Below are positions 17,948 to 27,035 of a DNA stretch of 64,000 nucleotides, one piece after another. The position numbers and the translations under genes are program-made. How positions within the stretch are numbered: the first letter of the stretch is position 1; every line of letters begins with the position of its first letter. Below the pieces are notes generated by a model. That model worked only from the letters and a program-made list of their open reading frames with translations, searched no databases and was not told the origin of the DNA. The stretch is taken from contig CANLAE010000007.1 in assembly GCA_947488765.1 (NCBI GenBank), positions 1-64,000 of the forward strand, in the 5' to 3' direction. The DNA is from Chitinophagaceae bacterium. Lineage in GTDB: Bacteria > Bacteroidota > Bacteroidia > Chitinophagales > Chitinophagaceae.

Positions 17948-18889
17948 ATGGCAAAAGAAAAAATTCTTGTAATTGGAGCTAGCGGACAAATAGGTGTTGA
18001 ACTGACAATGGCTCTGAGAAAAATATATGGCAACCAAAATGTAATTGCTTCCGATTTAAGAGAGCAAAATTCGTTGTTGGAAGGTACAGGACCCTATGTG
18101 AGTTTGGATGTAATGAATAAAGAAATGCTGCATGTACAAGTGATTCGTCAAAATATTACACAGATTTACTTATTAGCTGCAATACTCAGTGCAACAGGAG
18201 AAAAAAATCCGAATTTGGCTTGGCATTTAAATATGCAAGGATTACTGAACGTTTTGGATATTGCACGTGAAGAGAAATTGAGTAAAGTATATTGGCCCAG
18301 TTCTATAGCTGTTTTTGGACCTACAAGTCCCAAATTAAATTGTCCTCAACAAACAATTATTGAACCAAGTACCGTGTATGGTATCAGTAAATATGCAGGA
18401 GAATTTTGGTGCAATTATTACCATCAGCGTTATGGGGTTGATGTCAGAAGTCTTCGTTACCCCGGGTTAATTAGTTACAAATCTGCACCCGGTGGTGGAA
18501 CGACAGATTATGCTATTGAAATTTTTCATGCTGCTTTGGAAGAAAAAAAATACAAATGTTTTTTAGAAGCCGATACTTATTTGCCAATGATGTATATGCC
18601 TGATGCAATTAGAGCTACGTTGGAATTAATGGAAGCTCCTTCCAATAAAATTTCAATCAGAACATCCTACAACATAGCAGGCATGAGCTTTTCGCCAGAA
18701 GAAATTGCCGCAAGCATTCAACAGGAAATACCAGATTTTGAAATAAGTTACAAACCAGATTCCAGACAAAATATTGCCAACAGTTGGCCTCAAAGTATTG
18801 ATGATACTGTTGCTTATAATGACTGGGGGTGGAAACCGGAATTTGATTTGGATAAAATGACGAAAGATATGTTGGTGAACTTGAAATAA
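17948..18889 (+). CDS. tdh: NAD-dependent epimerase/dehydratase, L-threonine dehydrogenase type
   Basis: 313 residues of the extended SDR family. Rossmann motif GASGQIG, substrate segment WPSSIAVFGP, catalytic Tyr-Lys in VYGISKYAGE, and SLRYPGLISY, PGGGTTDYAIE resemble the SDR-type L-threonine 3-dehydrogenase (threonine to 2-amino-3-ketobutyrate) found in Bacteroidota. No kbl partner is near. Converges with ribF with a 7-base gap. Confidence 0.85.
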   Translation: MAKEKILVIGASGQIGVELTMALRKIYGNQNVIASDLREQNSLLEGTGPYVSLDVMNKEMLHVQVIRQNITQIYLLAAILSATGEKNPNLAWHLNMQGLLNVLDIAREEKLSKVYWPSSIAVFGPTSPKLNCPQQTIIEPSTVYGISKYAGEFWCNYYHQRYGVDVRSLRYPGLISYKSAPGGGTTDYAIEIFHAALEEKKYKCFLEADTYLPMMYMPDAIRATLELMEAPSNKISIRTSYNIAGMSFSPEEIAASIQQEIPDFEISYKPDSRQNIANSWPQSIDDTVAYNDWGWKPEFDLDKMTKDMLVNLK

Positions 18890-18896
18890 AACATTG

Positions 18897-19847
18897 TTAT
18901 CCAACAATTGAAAGTGCTTCTAAAGAATGAATTTGGTCAATGGCCAATTGATTTTTCAGAGCCTCCAATCCATTGAAATGCACATCACCACGAATCCATT
19001 GATGTAATGTTATTTCAATTTCTGAGTCATAAATATCCTGATTGAAATCAAAAATATTTACTTCAATTACCCTGCGCTTTCCATTTACAACAGGGCGGCT
19101 ACCAATGTACATCATGCCTTTTAGAATTTTTTTAGAATTATTTTTATTGCTTTTATTAATTAATGAAACAGCATAAACACCATCACCGGGAACTAGTTTT
19201 TCGTTTGTAAGTAATTGTAAATTGGCTGTTGGATAGCCAATTGTTCTTCCAATTTGATCTCCCCGAATTACAATTCCTGAAAAGAAATAGGAGTAGCCTA
19301 ATAATGCAGTAGCTGTTGTTAAATCGGCTTGCAACAAGGCTTTGCGAATTTGTGTAGAACTGATTGTTGCATTATTCAATAATTGTTGCGGAATTTCTTT
19401 TACAATAAAACCAAGTTGTTCGCCCAATTTTTCAAGCAATTGGTAATCACCAGATCTTTTGTTGCCAAAGCGATGATCGTAGCCGATAATGAAAGTATGT
19501 GGTTTGAATTTTTGGTATAAAAAATTGACTACATATTCTTCTGCAGATTGGTTGGCAAAGACATCATCAAAAGGAACAACAACTAAATGATTGATGTTTG
19601 CAGCTTCTAACAATGCAATTTTTTCTTCGAGTGTAGTGAGTAATTGAACACCGCTTGTATCGCCAACAATATTTCTTGGATGCGGATGAAAAGTAATGAC
19701 AACAGTTTCTCCATGAATTGCTAGGGCTTCATTTTTTAAATGGGAGAGTATTTGTTGGTGTCCAAGATGTACTCCATCGAAAGTGCCGATTGTAACCACC
19801 GGATTCACAAATGAAGGGAGTAAATCTAAATTTCTGTATACTTTCAT
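18897..19847 (-). CDS. ribF: Bifunctional riboflavin kinase/FAD synthetase
   Basis: 316 residues from ATG 19847 (MKVYRNLDLLP); a TTG three codons upstream is less likely. The N-terminal FAD synthetase domain has GTFDGVHLGHQQIL and STQIRKALL; the C-terminal flavokinase domain has RTIGYPTANLQL and GDGVYAV. It makes FMN and FAD from riboflavin and ATP. Divergent from purM. Confidence 0.94.
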   Translation of the reverse strand: MKVYRNLDLLPSFVNPVVTIGTFDGVHLGHQQILSHLKNEALAIHGETVVITFHPHPRNIVGDTSGVQLLTTLEEKIALLEAANINHLVVVPFDDVFANQSAEEYVVNFLYQKFKPHTFIIGYDHRFGNKRSGDYQLLEKLGEQLGFIVKEIPQQLLNNATISSTQIRKALLQADLTTATALLGYSYFFSGIVIRGDQIGRTIGYPTANLQLLTNEKLVPGDGVYAVSLINKSNKNNSKKILKGMMYIGSRPVVNGKRRVIEVNIFDFNQDIYDSEIEITLHQWIRGDVHFNGLEALKNQLAIDQIHSLEALSIVG

Positions 19848-19888
19848 AAGCAGCAAAAGTAGTGAATGGAGAATAGTGAAATGTCAAT

Positions 19889-19896
19889 TACATTTG
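19889..19896 (+). promoter_or_regulatory. Bacteroidota -7 element (TACATTTG) upstream of purM
   Basis: Exact match to TAnnTTTG. No TTG is found at the usual 19-base spacing. It would give a leader of about 110 bases carrying the 14-mer at 19941. Confidence 0.4.
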
Positions 19897-19940
19897 CACA
19901 ACAAAATTTGTCTGCTGAATATTGATACAAACGTTGAAAC

Positions 19941-19954
19941 GTGCGACGCAACAA
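19941..19954. repeat. Intergenic 14-mer GTGCGACGCAACAA, copy 2
   Basis: Identical to 14250-14263. Lies in the divergent ribF-purM spacer, 62 bases before purM. Function unknown. Confidence 0.6.
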
Positions 19955-20015
19955 CAGTTAAATTGAAAATATACAGTCGACTAAATTATTATTTATTATT
20001 TAAAGGCTAGGGAAG

Positions 20016-21185
20016 ATGAGTTTATATGCAAAACGTGGCGTTTCGGCTCAGAAAGAAGAAGTGCATGCTGCAATTAAAAAATTGGATGCAGGTTTGTATG
20101 CCAATGCATTTTGTAAAATGTATCCGGATTATTTGGGTGGTGATGAAAATTATGTAAATATTTCGCATGCTGATGGTGCGGGCACTAAAAGTATTTTGGC
20201 ATATTTATATTGGAAAGAAACAGGTGATACAAGCGTTTGGAAAGGAATTGCCCAAGATGCTGTTGCAATGAATCTGGATGATTTGTTGTGTGTGGGGATT
20301 TATGATGATTTTTTATTTTCTTCCACAATTGACAGAAATAAATCAAGAATTACCGGTGAAGTTTTGGAGGCTGTAATTAATGGCACACAAGATTTTTTTA
20401 ATACGCTAAAATTCTACGGGATTAACATCCACTTTTTAGGAGGCGAAACTGCTGATGTGGGTGATGTTGTGAGAACAATTGCTGTGAATGGAACAATGAC
20501 TTCTCGTTGGGAAAAAAGCAAATTAATTACCAATGATTTAATTGCTGAAGGAGATGTGATTGTTGGGTTTGCATCTTCGGGGAAAGCTACTTATGAAACG
20601 GAATACAATAGTGGCTTGGGTAGTAACGGACTAACAAGTGCAAGGCATGATGTATTGAGTAAATATTATGCAACAAAATATCCTGAAACATTTGAATCAT
20701 GTTTGAACGATAAAGTAGTATACATAGGTAAAAATAAATTAACTGATACCATAGATATTGATGGAACAAATATGGAAGTTGGGAAGCTGTTATTAAGCCC
20801 AACAAGAACATATGCACCATTGATGAAAGTGTTGCTGGAGCAGTGTTTTGAAGCAATACATGGCGTAATTCATTGCAGTGGGGGAGGACAAACAAAGTGC
20901 ATGAAATATTTGCCAAAGCCTTTAAAAATAGTAAAGGATAATTTGTTTGATGTGCCACCAATTTTTAAATTGATACAAGAAAATTCGGGCGCTGATGCAA
21001 GAGAAATGTATCAGGTATTTAATATGGGACATCGGCTGGAAATCTTTACCAATGCAAGTGCTGCTGCTGAAATGATTGAAATTGCTACTGCATTTAATAT
21101 TGAAGCAAAAATTGTTGGAAGGGTAGAATCAGCTGCAAAAAGTGAATTAATATTAAAAGGTAGTTTTGGGGAGATTGTGTATTAA
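20016..21185 (+). CDS. purM: Phosphoribosylformylglycinamidine cyclo-ligase
   Basis: 389 residues, the longer Bacteroidota form. AIR synthetase makes aminoimidazole ribotide from FGAM and ATP in purine synthesis. SHADGAGTKSILAYLYW, AQDAVAMNLDDLLCVG, GGETADVGDVVRT and HCSGGGQTKCMKYL are recognisable; the N-terminus (MSLYAKRGVSAQKEEV) fits. Single gene, no pur neighbours. Confidence 0.92.
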   Translation: MSLYAKRGVSAQKEEVHAAIKKLDAGLYANAFCKMYPDYLGGDENYVNISHADGAGTKSILAYLYWKETGDTSVWKGIAQDAVAMNLDDLLCVGIYDDFLFSSTIDRNKSRITGEVLEAVINGTQDFFNTLKFYGINIHFLGGETADVGDVVRTIAVNGTMTSRWEKSKLITNDLIAEGDVIVGFASSGKATYETEYNSGLGSNGLTSARHDVLSKYYATKYPETFESCLNDKVVYIGKNKLTDTIDIDGTNMEVGKLLLSPTRTYAPLMKVLLEQCFEAIHGVIHCSGGGQTKCMKYLPKPLKIVKDNLFDVPPIFKLIQENSGADAREMYQVFNMGHRLEIFTNASAAAEMIEIATAFNIEAKIVGRVESAAKSELILKGSFGEIVY

Positions 21186-21194
21186 ATTTATAGA

Positions 21195-21202
21195 TACATT
21201 TG
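21195..21202 (+). promoter_or_regulatory. Bacteroidota -7 element (TACATTTG) upstream of ftsE
   Basis: TAnnTTTG match 45 bases before the ftsE ATG, with TTG at 21175-21177 (17-base spacer). Confidence 0.45.
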
Positions 21203-21247
21203 ATGTTGTATAAATTGATAATTGAATTATTTTAGTAAACAAATACT

Positions 21248-21940
21248 ATGGCAGAAAAAATTGTAACACTCAGTGGCGTTAATATTTACCAAGGATCGAG
21301 CCTTATTTTACAAAATGTAAATTTTGAAATTGAGAAAGGTGAGTTTGTATACTTAGTTGGAAAAACCGGAACGGGAAAAAGTAGTTTATTGAAAACATTA
21401 TATGGAGAACTTACTTTAAAAGAAGGAACAGCAAATGTTGTTGGATTTGATTTGAGAGAAATGACCTGGGAAAAAGTTCCTTTTTTAAGAAGAAATTTAG
21501 GTGTTGTTTTTCAGGATTTTCAATTGTTGACGGATAGAAATGTGCATGAAAATTTACGCTTTGTTTTGAAAGCTATTGGTTGGAAAGACGAACGTTTAAT
21601 TGAAGAAAAAATTAATGACGTACTAGATAAAGTAGGATTGAAAAGCAAAGGATTTAAAATGCCTTTTGAAATGAGTGGCGGGGAACAACAAAGGGTTGAT
21701 ATTGCCCGTGCTTTATTAAATTCTCCGAAGTTAATTTTAGCGGATGAACCTACCGGAAATTTAGATCCTGAAACCAGTGATGAAATTATGCAATTGTTGT
21801 TTCAAATTGCCAAGGATTATGGTACTACAGTAATAATGGCAACACATGATTACATTGTGATCAACCGTTATCCAAGCAGAATGTTAAAGACAGAAAAAGG
21901 TGCTGTTTTAGATAGTGCTACTCTGGAAAGTGAGTACTAA
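21248..21940 (+). CDS. ftsE: Cell-division ABC ATPase FtsE
   Basis: 230 residues. Walker A GKTGTGKS (38-45), Q-loop VVFQDFQLL, signature MSGGEQQRVDIARAL (142-156), Walker B LILADEPTG, H-loop ATHD. FtsE pairs with FtsX to activate wall hydrolases at the septum. No ftsX is adjacent, which is common in this phylum; LolD is the main alternative, but GREF-type FtsE features (VYLVGKTGTGKSSLLK, LTDRNVHENL) favour FtsE. Confidence 0.88.
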   Translation: MAEKIVTLSGVNIYQGSSLILQNVNFEIEKGEFVYLVGKTGTGKSSLLKTLYGELTLKEGTANVVGFDLREMTWEKVPFLRRNLGVVFQDFQLLTDRNVHENLRFVLKAIGWKDERLIEEKINDVLDKVGLKSKGFKMPFEMSGGEQQRVDIARALLNSPKLILADEPTGNLDPETSDEIMQLLFQIAKDYGTTVIMATHDYIVINRYPSRMLKTEKGAVLDSATLESEY

Positions 21941-21968
21941 AATGGATTGTAATAATTTCTGTAAACAA

Positions 21969-23099
21969 TTAACCCCAAATCCATTGTACTTGTTGTTTGG
22001 CGTTTTTTTCGTTGTTGAAAGTCTCTTGCAATAGTTGCATCCTCATGCCAATTTCACTGATTGAGTAGGGCTGTTCAAATAATTGTTCAATAGTTTTTTG
22101 CATGCTTTCAATATCATCTGCAACATGGCACAATTTCTCTAATCCGCTGCCAGTAACAGTTGCAGCGTTTACAACACAATGTTTGCCTTTGAATAATGCG
22201 TTGATTAATTTTAATTTTATGCCACTGTTACTAAAACTTGGTAAAATATTTACATGGGCTTTTGTAATCATATCCTGCATTTCTTTTTCTTCAGGATTGG
22301 CTACAATGCAGGTGTGTTGCAATCTATGAGCGGCTTCTTGTAAATGTTTACTTGGATTTTTACCTGCAATTACAAATGGGATTTCCAGTATGCTGAAAAT
22401 ATTTTCGAGTAACCAGATAGCAGCATTTTCATTAGCATCAACACTTAAATCTGCCTGGTACAAACAGTAATTGCCAAAACCTTCATGAGTATTTACAGTC
22501 CAGTTTTCAGGCAAATACAAAGGCAAATAATCGATGGTAGTGCAACCCAATTCATTTCTGTATACATCAACATCTTTGGTAGTTACGCCCCAAAAAGCGG
22601 TAGCCTTGTTTACAATATTGTATTCGTATTTTCTAAGTAATGAACTTTCTCTTAGGTAGTACATTTTATTAAAAAAGGAAGTAGCATTTTTTGATAAATC
22701 TTTGTAGTACTCAAATTCAACATTGTGTAAGCGAACGAACTTTTTTCTGTTTGTAAATCTATCGTCGTTTAATAATGCAGAACTATGAATGCCCTCCATT
22801 AAAATGGGATAATCATCTTTCAATAAATTATTAAATAGTGTTTCATTTTTTCTGCTCGAAACAATGTAGGGCAAGTTTAAATTAAATCCTTTCAAGCCTG
22901 TTGATCTTTCGTAGTATTCTACGGAAGTACAATATTTATTCAGTTCAGATTGTTTTCCTCTGCCATAATCAAAACAATGTAAATGTATTTTTACGCCTTG
23001 CGCCTGTAAGGCAGGTAGTTTCCAAAATAAATCAATCACACCACCATAATCAGCAGGGTAAGGAACTGTAAAATTGATGATGTGTAAGTGTTTATCCAT
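21969..23099 (-). CDS. Glycosyltransferase (GT4-like), second of a pair
   Basis: 376 residues from ATG 23099 (MDKHLHIINFTVPYPADYGG); in-frame starts further upstream would overlap the previous gene more. The N-terminal PYPADYGGVIDLFWKL segment and C-terminal NILPSFSNSGIKLKLINAL fit GT-B enzymes that use nucleotide sugars. Its start overlaps the stop of the upstream glycosyltransferase by 8 bases (ATGGATAA), so the two are surely co-transcribed and probably act in one polysaccharide or glycolipid path. Acceptor unknown. Confidence 0.85.
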   Translation of the reverse strand: MDKHLHIINFTVPYPADYGGVIDLFWKLPALQAQGVKIHLHCFDYGRGKQSELNKYCTSVEYYERSTGLKGFNLNLPYIVSSRKNETLFNNLLKDDYPILMEGIHSSALLNDDRFTNRKKFVRLHNVEFEYYKDLSKNATSFFNKMYYLRESSLLRKYEYNIVNKATAFWGVTTKDVDVYRNELGCTTIDYLPLYLPENWTVNTHEGFGNYCLYQADLSVDANENAAIWLLENIFSILEIPFVIAGKNPSKHLQEAAHRLQHTCIVANPEEKEMQDMITKAHVNILPSFSNSGIKLKLINALFKGKHCVVNAATVTGSGLEKLCHVADDIESMQKTIEQLFEQPYSISEIGMRMQLLQETFNNEKNAKQQVQWIWG

Positions 23100-24207
23100 G
23101 TTGTTTAAAAATGTCCTTCCAATATTCAATTAATCTTTTTTCTTCATTTTCCCAATTAAATATTGCACTTGCCTGATAACAATTTTCTTGTAGTATTTTA
23201 TATAGAACATTATCTTGGCGTAATTTGTTCATTGCATCTGCAATTGTTTGTTCACCCACGTCATCAATAAGTAATGCAGTTGGATAAATATCATTAATTG
23301 CTTTGTATTCGGGGTATCCCACACAAACTTGGGGAATGTTTGCCATTGTATAATCAAAAAATCTATTAGATAAAGAATAGTATTGATTTAATCCAATTTT
23401 TTCAAACAGAGTCAATCCAAATAAAGCTTTTGGGGTAATTAATTTTAATTCATCCGGTGCAACGTAACCAAGCATAATCACTTTTTCCTCAACTTGATGA
23501 AGTTGTATAAGTGCTTTTGTTTGTTCGTAAAAGTTCCCTTCGCCGCAAATTAATAAAGGAATATCGAATTGTTTCATTGCAGGAATCAAGGTTTCAAAAC
23601 TTCTGCCTTCATTTACTGCTCCCTGATAAATAATAAATTTATTCGGTAGTTCTATAGTTGTTTGTTGATGGGATTTTTTATCAATGTTGCTTTTTGGTAA
23701 GTTTCTGATAATGTGGTATTGTACTTTGTATCTTTTGTACAATTCCGTTTTAATAAATTCATTCACAGTATAACCATGGGCAAACTTTGGTACTGCAAAA
23801 GCTTCAACAGCAAGCCAAATCTTGTGTATCAAAGGCCTTACAACAATTTCTTTTTGTTCGGTAAATAATTCATGAGCATCATACATTCTTTTTTTTCTTC
23901 TGATTGCAGCAGCAAAATAATTTGGAATAATGGTATCTAAATCAACAGCACAAAATGCATCTGTTTGGATGAATAAAAGAAGAAAGAAAAGCCTAATGTT
24001 GTATTCTGCATAAAATCCAATGCCTTTATTCAACCAACAAGCAATTCTTTTATATTTGAAATTGGAAGGATGAAATGTAGTAGAGCTTGGTAGTTTTCTG
24101 CCAACCAAAAGAACATCATAACCAGCGGCAGCCATAGAGCCGCATATGCGTTGCATCCGTTGGTCAAATGTTAAATCATTGGTTACTGTAAAAACTATTT
24201 TTTGCAA
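23092..24207 (-). CDS. Glycosyltransferase (GT4-like), first of a pair
   Basis: 371 residues from a TTG start (MQKIVFTVTNDLTFDQRMQRI); no ATG exists in frame before the upstream stop. The N-terminal Rossmann half has AGYDVLLVGR and MYDAHELFTEQ; the C-terminal half has IYQGAVNEGRSFETL, LICGEGNF and MLGYVAPDEL, typical of GT4. Substrates are not known. Confidence 0.86.
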   Translation of the reverse strand: MQKIVFTVTNDLTFDQRMQRICGSMAAAGYDVLLVGRKLPSSTTFHPSNFKYKRIACWLNKGIGFYAEYNIRLFFLLLFIQTDAFCAVDLDTIIPNYFAAAIRRKKRMYDAHELFTEQKEIVVRPLIHKIWLAVEAFAVPKFAHGYTVNEFIKTELYKRYKVQYHIIRNLPKSNIDKKSHQQTTIELPNKFIIYQGAVNEGRSFETLIPAMKQFDIPLLICGEGNFYEQTKALIQLHQVEEKVIMLGYVAPDELKLITPKALFGLTLFEKIGLNQYYSLSNRFFDYTMANIPQVCVGYPEYKAINDIYPTALLIDDVGEQTIADAMNKLRQDNVLYKILQENCYQASAIFNWENEEKRLIEYWKDIFKQHG

Positions 24208-24303
24208 GGCTTTGTGGTTGTTGTAGTTAACAAATATAAATGTAGATTAAAGGCAATTTCTCACTTTCATTCCCTTTGATAAAAAAATATTCTAATTGCA
24301 CGG

Positions 24304-24332
24304 TTGAATATTAACGGAAATCCCTATTTTTG
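24304..24332 (+). promoter_or_regulatory. rpsO promoter (TTG, 18 bases, TATTTTTG)
   Basis: TTG at 24304-24306 and TATTTTTG at 24325-24332 fit the Bacteroidota primary sigma consensus. Predicted leader is about 55 bases. Confidence 0.75.
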
Positions 24333-24394
24333 CTGCCAAATTAAAAACTAAGACCCGAAAATTCTGTACGAATTTTCAATTAAAGAATTCAAAA

Positions 24395-24664
24395 ATGTCA
24401 ATTACAAAAGAAAAAAAAGTAGCCATTTTTACTGAGTTTGGCGGAAAAGCTGCAAACACAGGCTCTATCGAAGCGCAAGTTGCGTTATTAACTGAAAGAA
24501 TCTTGGATATCAGTAAGCATTTACAACAAAACAAAAAAGATTTCTCTACCCAAAGAGGTTTGATGAAAATGGTAGGTCAACGTAAGCGTTTACTTAGCTA
24601 TTTACAAAAACATAACCTTACAGGTTACCGAGCATTGATTGAAAGATTAGGATTAAGAAAATAA
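24395..24664 (+). CDS. rpsO: 30S ribosomal protein S15
   Basis: 89 residues, normal length. [30 protein letters not shown] and [19 protein letters not shown] are S15 hallmarks. S15 binds 16S rRNA in the central domain. Followed by pnp, as in many bacteria. Confidence 0.97.
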   Translation: MSITKEKKVAIFTEFGGKAANTGSIEAQVALLTERILDISKHLQQNKKDFSTQRGLMKMVGQRKRLLSYLQKHNLTGYRALIERLGLRK

Positions 24665-24733
24665 ATGTTTTCATCCCCAATCGGGGAAGAAAGGTGTTTT
24701 GTTTTTGTTGTTTCCAAATCAACTTATACAGCA

Positions 24734-24763
24734 ATTCCCAACTTCTCCATAGATGTTGGGAAT
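24734..24763 (+). promoter_or_regulatory. Hairpin between rpsO and pnp
   Basis: Perfect 9-base stem ATTCCCAAC / GTTGGGAAT with a 12-base loop, then ATTTTATTTATA. May be an attenuating terminator or an RNA-processing site, as in the E. coli rpsO-pnp spacer where RNase III and PNPase act; the parallel is inferred. Confidence 0.55.
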
Positions 24764-24826
24764 ATTTTATTTATACCTAAGTGGTTTTCTTTCAAAAGTT
24801 TATCTATATCAAATTAAAATTAAAGT

Positions 24827-26986
24827 ATGTTATCACAACCAATAAAATCAAGTTTTCAGTTACCAAGTGGTGCTGAAGTAATAATAGAATCGGGCAAACT
24901 AGCTCGTCAAGCAGATGGATCAGTTACGGTTCGTCAGGGTAATTGTATCATATTGGCGACAGTAGTTGCCAATCAAGTACCTAAAGAAGGTCAATCGTTT
25001 TTTCCATTGTCTGTTGACTATCAAGAAAAATTTGCAAGCGCAGGTCGTATACCTGGTTCATTTTTTAAACGTGAAGGAAGATTAAGTGATTATGAAGTTT
25101 TAATCAGCAGATTGGTTGACAGGGCTTTGCGTCCGTTGTTTCCGGAAGATTATTTGTGCGATGTTCAAGTATTAATTACTTTGATTTCTTCTGATAAAGA
25201 AGTAATGCCTGATGCATTGGCTTGTTTGGCTGCATCTGCTGCATTAGCTGTTTCTGATGTGCCAATCAAAGAAATTATCAGTGAAGTGCGTGTAGCAAGA
25301 ATTGATGGAGTATTTGTTGTGAATCCAACACGCAGTCAATTAGAAACTGCTGATATGGATTTTATCATAGCCGCTACAGAAAAGAATTTGATGATGGTTG
25401 AAGGCGAAAGCAAAGAATGTAGTGAAGAAGATTTAATCAAAGTTTTAGAAATTGCTCATGATGCAATTCGTGTTCAAATTGAAGCACAAAAACAATTGAG
25501 AACTCTTAAAGGAATTACTTCAAAAAGAGATTATCCTAAGCCTTATACCAATGATGAATTGGAACAAAAAATAAATGAATTTGCTAAAGATAAAATGTAT
25601 GCTATTGCAAAAAGTGCAAGCAGCAAACATGAGCGTAGTGATGCTTTCACCAAATTGTTTGATGAAGTAAAAGAAGCGTTTACAGAATTAGAAGATGCAG
25701 ATAAAAAATTATTAAGCAAATATTTTGGTGACTTACAATATTATGTTGTAAGAGATATGATGTTGGATGATAGAACCCGTTTGGATGGTAGGGCTTTAAA
25801 TGTTGTCCGTCCATTAACAATGGAAACAGATATTTTACCTTCTCCACATGGTTCGGCATTATTTACCCGTGGCGAAACACAATCTTTAACTACCGTTACA
25901 TTAGGTACGCCTTTAGATGAATTATTGATTGAAAGTGCTGCAAGCAGTGATTATAGCAATTTTATTTTACATTATAACTTCCCGCCTTTCAGTACCGGCG
26001 AAGTAAAAATGATGAGAGGTCCGGGTAGAAGAGAAGTAGGACATGGTAATTTGGCAATGAGGAGTTTAAAGCAAATGATGCCTACCAATGATTACGCATA
26101 CACAACACGTATTGTGAGTGATGTATTGGAAAGTAATGGATCATCAAGCATGGCTACAGTTTGTGCAGGAAGTTTGGCTTTGATGGATGCGGGTGTGCCT
26201 TTTCCTAAACACGTAAGCGGTGTTGCAATGGGATTAATTACAAGAACAACAGATGGTAAATATGCAATCTTAACGGATATTTTAGGCGATGAAGATCATT
26301 TGGGTGACATGGACTTTAAAGTTACAGGTACAAGAGACGGCATTTGTGGTGTACAAATGGATATCAAGATTGATGGTTTAAGTATGGATGTAATGAGAGC
26401 TGCATTAGAACAGGCTAAAGATGGTCGTATGCAAATCTTAGATGCAATGTACGCTTGTATTCCTGCTGCTCGTGCCGAAGTGAAACCTCATACTCCAAGA
26501 ATGGAGAAATTAATTATTGACAAAGAATTTATTGGTGCAGTAATTGGTCAGGGTGGTAAAGTAATTCAGGAAATTCAACGTGAAACAGGCACTACAATTA
26601 ATATTGAAGAGGTTGGTAATACAGGAGAAGTAAGTATCTTCTCTCCGGTAAAAGAAGGATTGGATAAAGCAGTTGCTTGGGTTAAAGGATTAATCGCTGT
26701 ACCGGAAGTTGGAACAGTATATGAGGCAACTGTAAAAAGCATTAAAGAATTTGGTGCTTTTGTAGAATTCTTACCGAAGAAAGAAGGATTATTACACATC
26801 AGTGAAATCAGCTGGAAACGTATCGATACAATGGAAGGTATTTTCAAGGAAGGTGATAAAGTAAAAGTGAAATTGTTAGAAGTTGATCCTCGCACAGGTA
26901 AATTTAAATTAAGCAGAAAAGCTTTAATGCCAAAGCCTGAACGTCAGGAAGAATCTCCAAGACCTTCAAAACCTACTGAAGAATAA
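24827..26986 (+). CDS. pnp: Polyribonucleotide nucleotidyltransferase (PNPase)
   Basis: 719 residues. Two RNase PH domains (SVDYQEKFASAGRIPGSFFKREGR; GPGRREVGHGNLAMRSL with the catalytic region), a KH domain (FIGAVIGQGGKVIQEI) and an S1 domain (GTVYEATVKSIKEFGAFVEF, GLLHISEISW). Degrades RNA 3' to 5' by phosphorolysis. Low-complexity Pro/Glu tail. Full length, no oddities. Confidence 0.97.
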   Translation: MLSQPIKSSFQLPSGAEVIIESGKLARQADGSVTVRQGNCIILATVVANQVPKEGQSFFPLSVDYQEKFASAGRIPGSFFKREGRLSDYEVLISRLVDRALRPLFPEDYLCDVQVLITLISSDKEVMPDALACLAASAALAVSDVPIKEIISEVRVARIDGVFVVNPTRSQLETADMDFIIAATEKNLMMVEGESKECSEEDLIKVLEIAHDAIRVQIEAQKQLRTLKGITSKRDYPKPYTNDELEQKINEFAKDKMYAIAKSASSKHERSDAFTKLFDEVKEAFTELEDADKKLLSKYFGDLQYYVVRDMMLDDRTRLDGRALNVVRPLTMETDILPSPHGSALFTRGETQSLTTVTLGTPLDELLIESAASSDYSNFILHYNFPPFSTGEVKMMRGPGRREVGHGNLAMRSLKQMMPTNDYAYTTRIVSDVLESNGSSSMATVCAGSLALMDAGVPFPKHVSGVAMGLITRTTDGKYAILTDILGDEDHLGDMDFKVTGTRDGICGVQMDIKIDGLSMDVMRAALEQAKDGRMQILDAMYACIPAARAEVKPHTPRMEKLIIDKEFIGAVIGQGGKVIQEIQRETGTTINIEEVGNTGEVSIFSPVKEGLDKAVAWVKGLIAVPEVGTVYEATVKSIKEFGAFVEFLPKKEGLLHISEISWKRIDTMEGIFKEGDKVKVKLLEVDPRTGKFKLSRKALMPKPERQEESPRPSKPTEE

Positions 26987-27035
26987 TTATTAAAATCAGT
27001 TTATTAGAAATACAAATAAAAGAAAATGCTTGTGA

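Noticed and set aside
20587-20961. 124-codon minus-strand open frame inside purM
   Set aside because: Lies fully in the shadow of purM; composition follows the antisense of purM codons.
21248-21940. ftsE as the intact parent of the ABC fossil at 27036
   Set aside because: Both belong to the same ATPase class, but the fossil shares the LolD-like NQTxxIVT.D and RIIxM.xGK pattern more than the FtsE one; a duplication cannot be shown from the sequence.
26575-26895. 106-codon minus-strand open frame inside pnp
   Set aside because: Covers the KH/S1 coding region in antisense; no start context or homology features.
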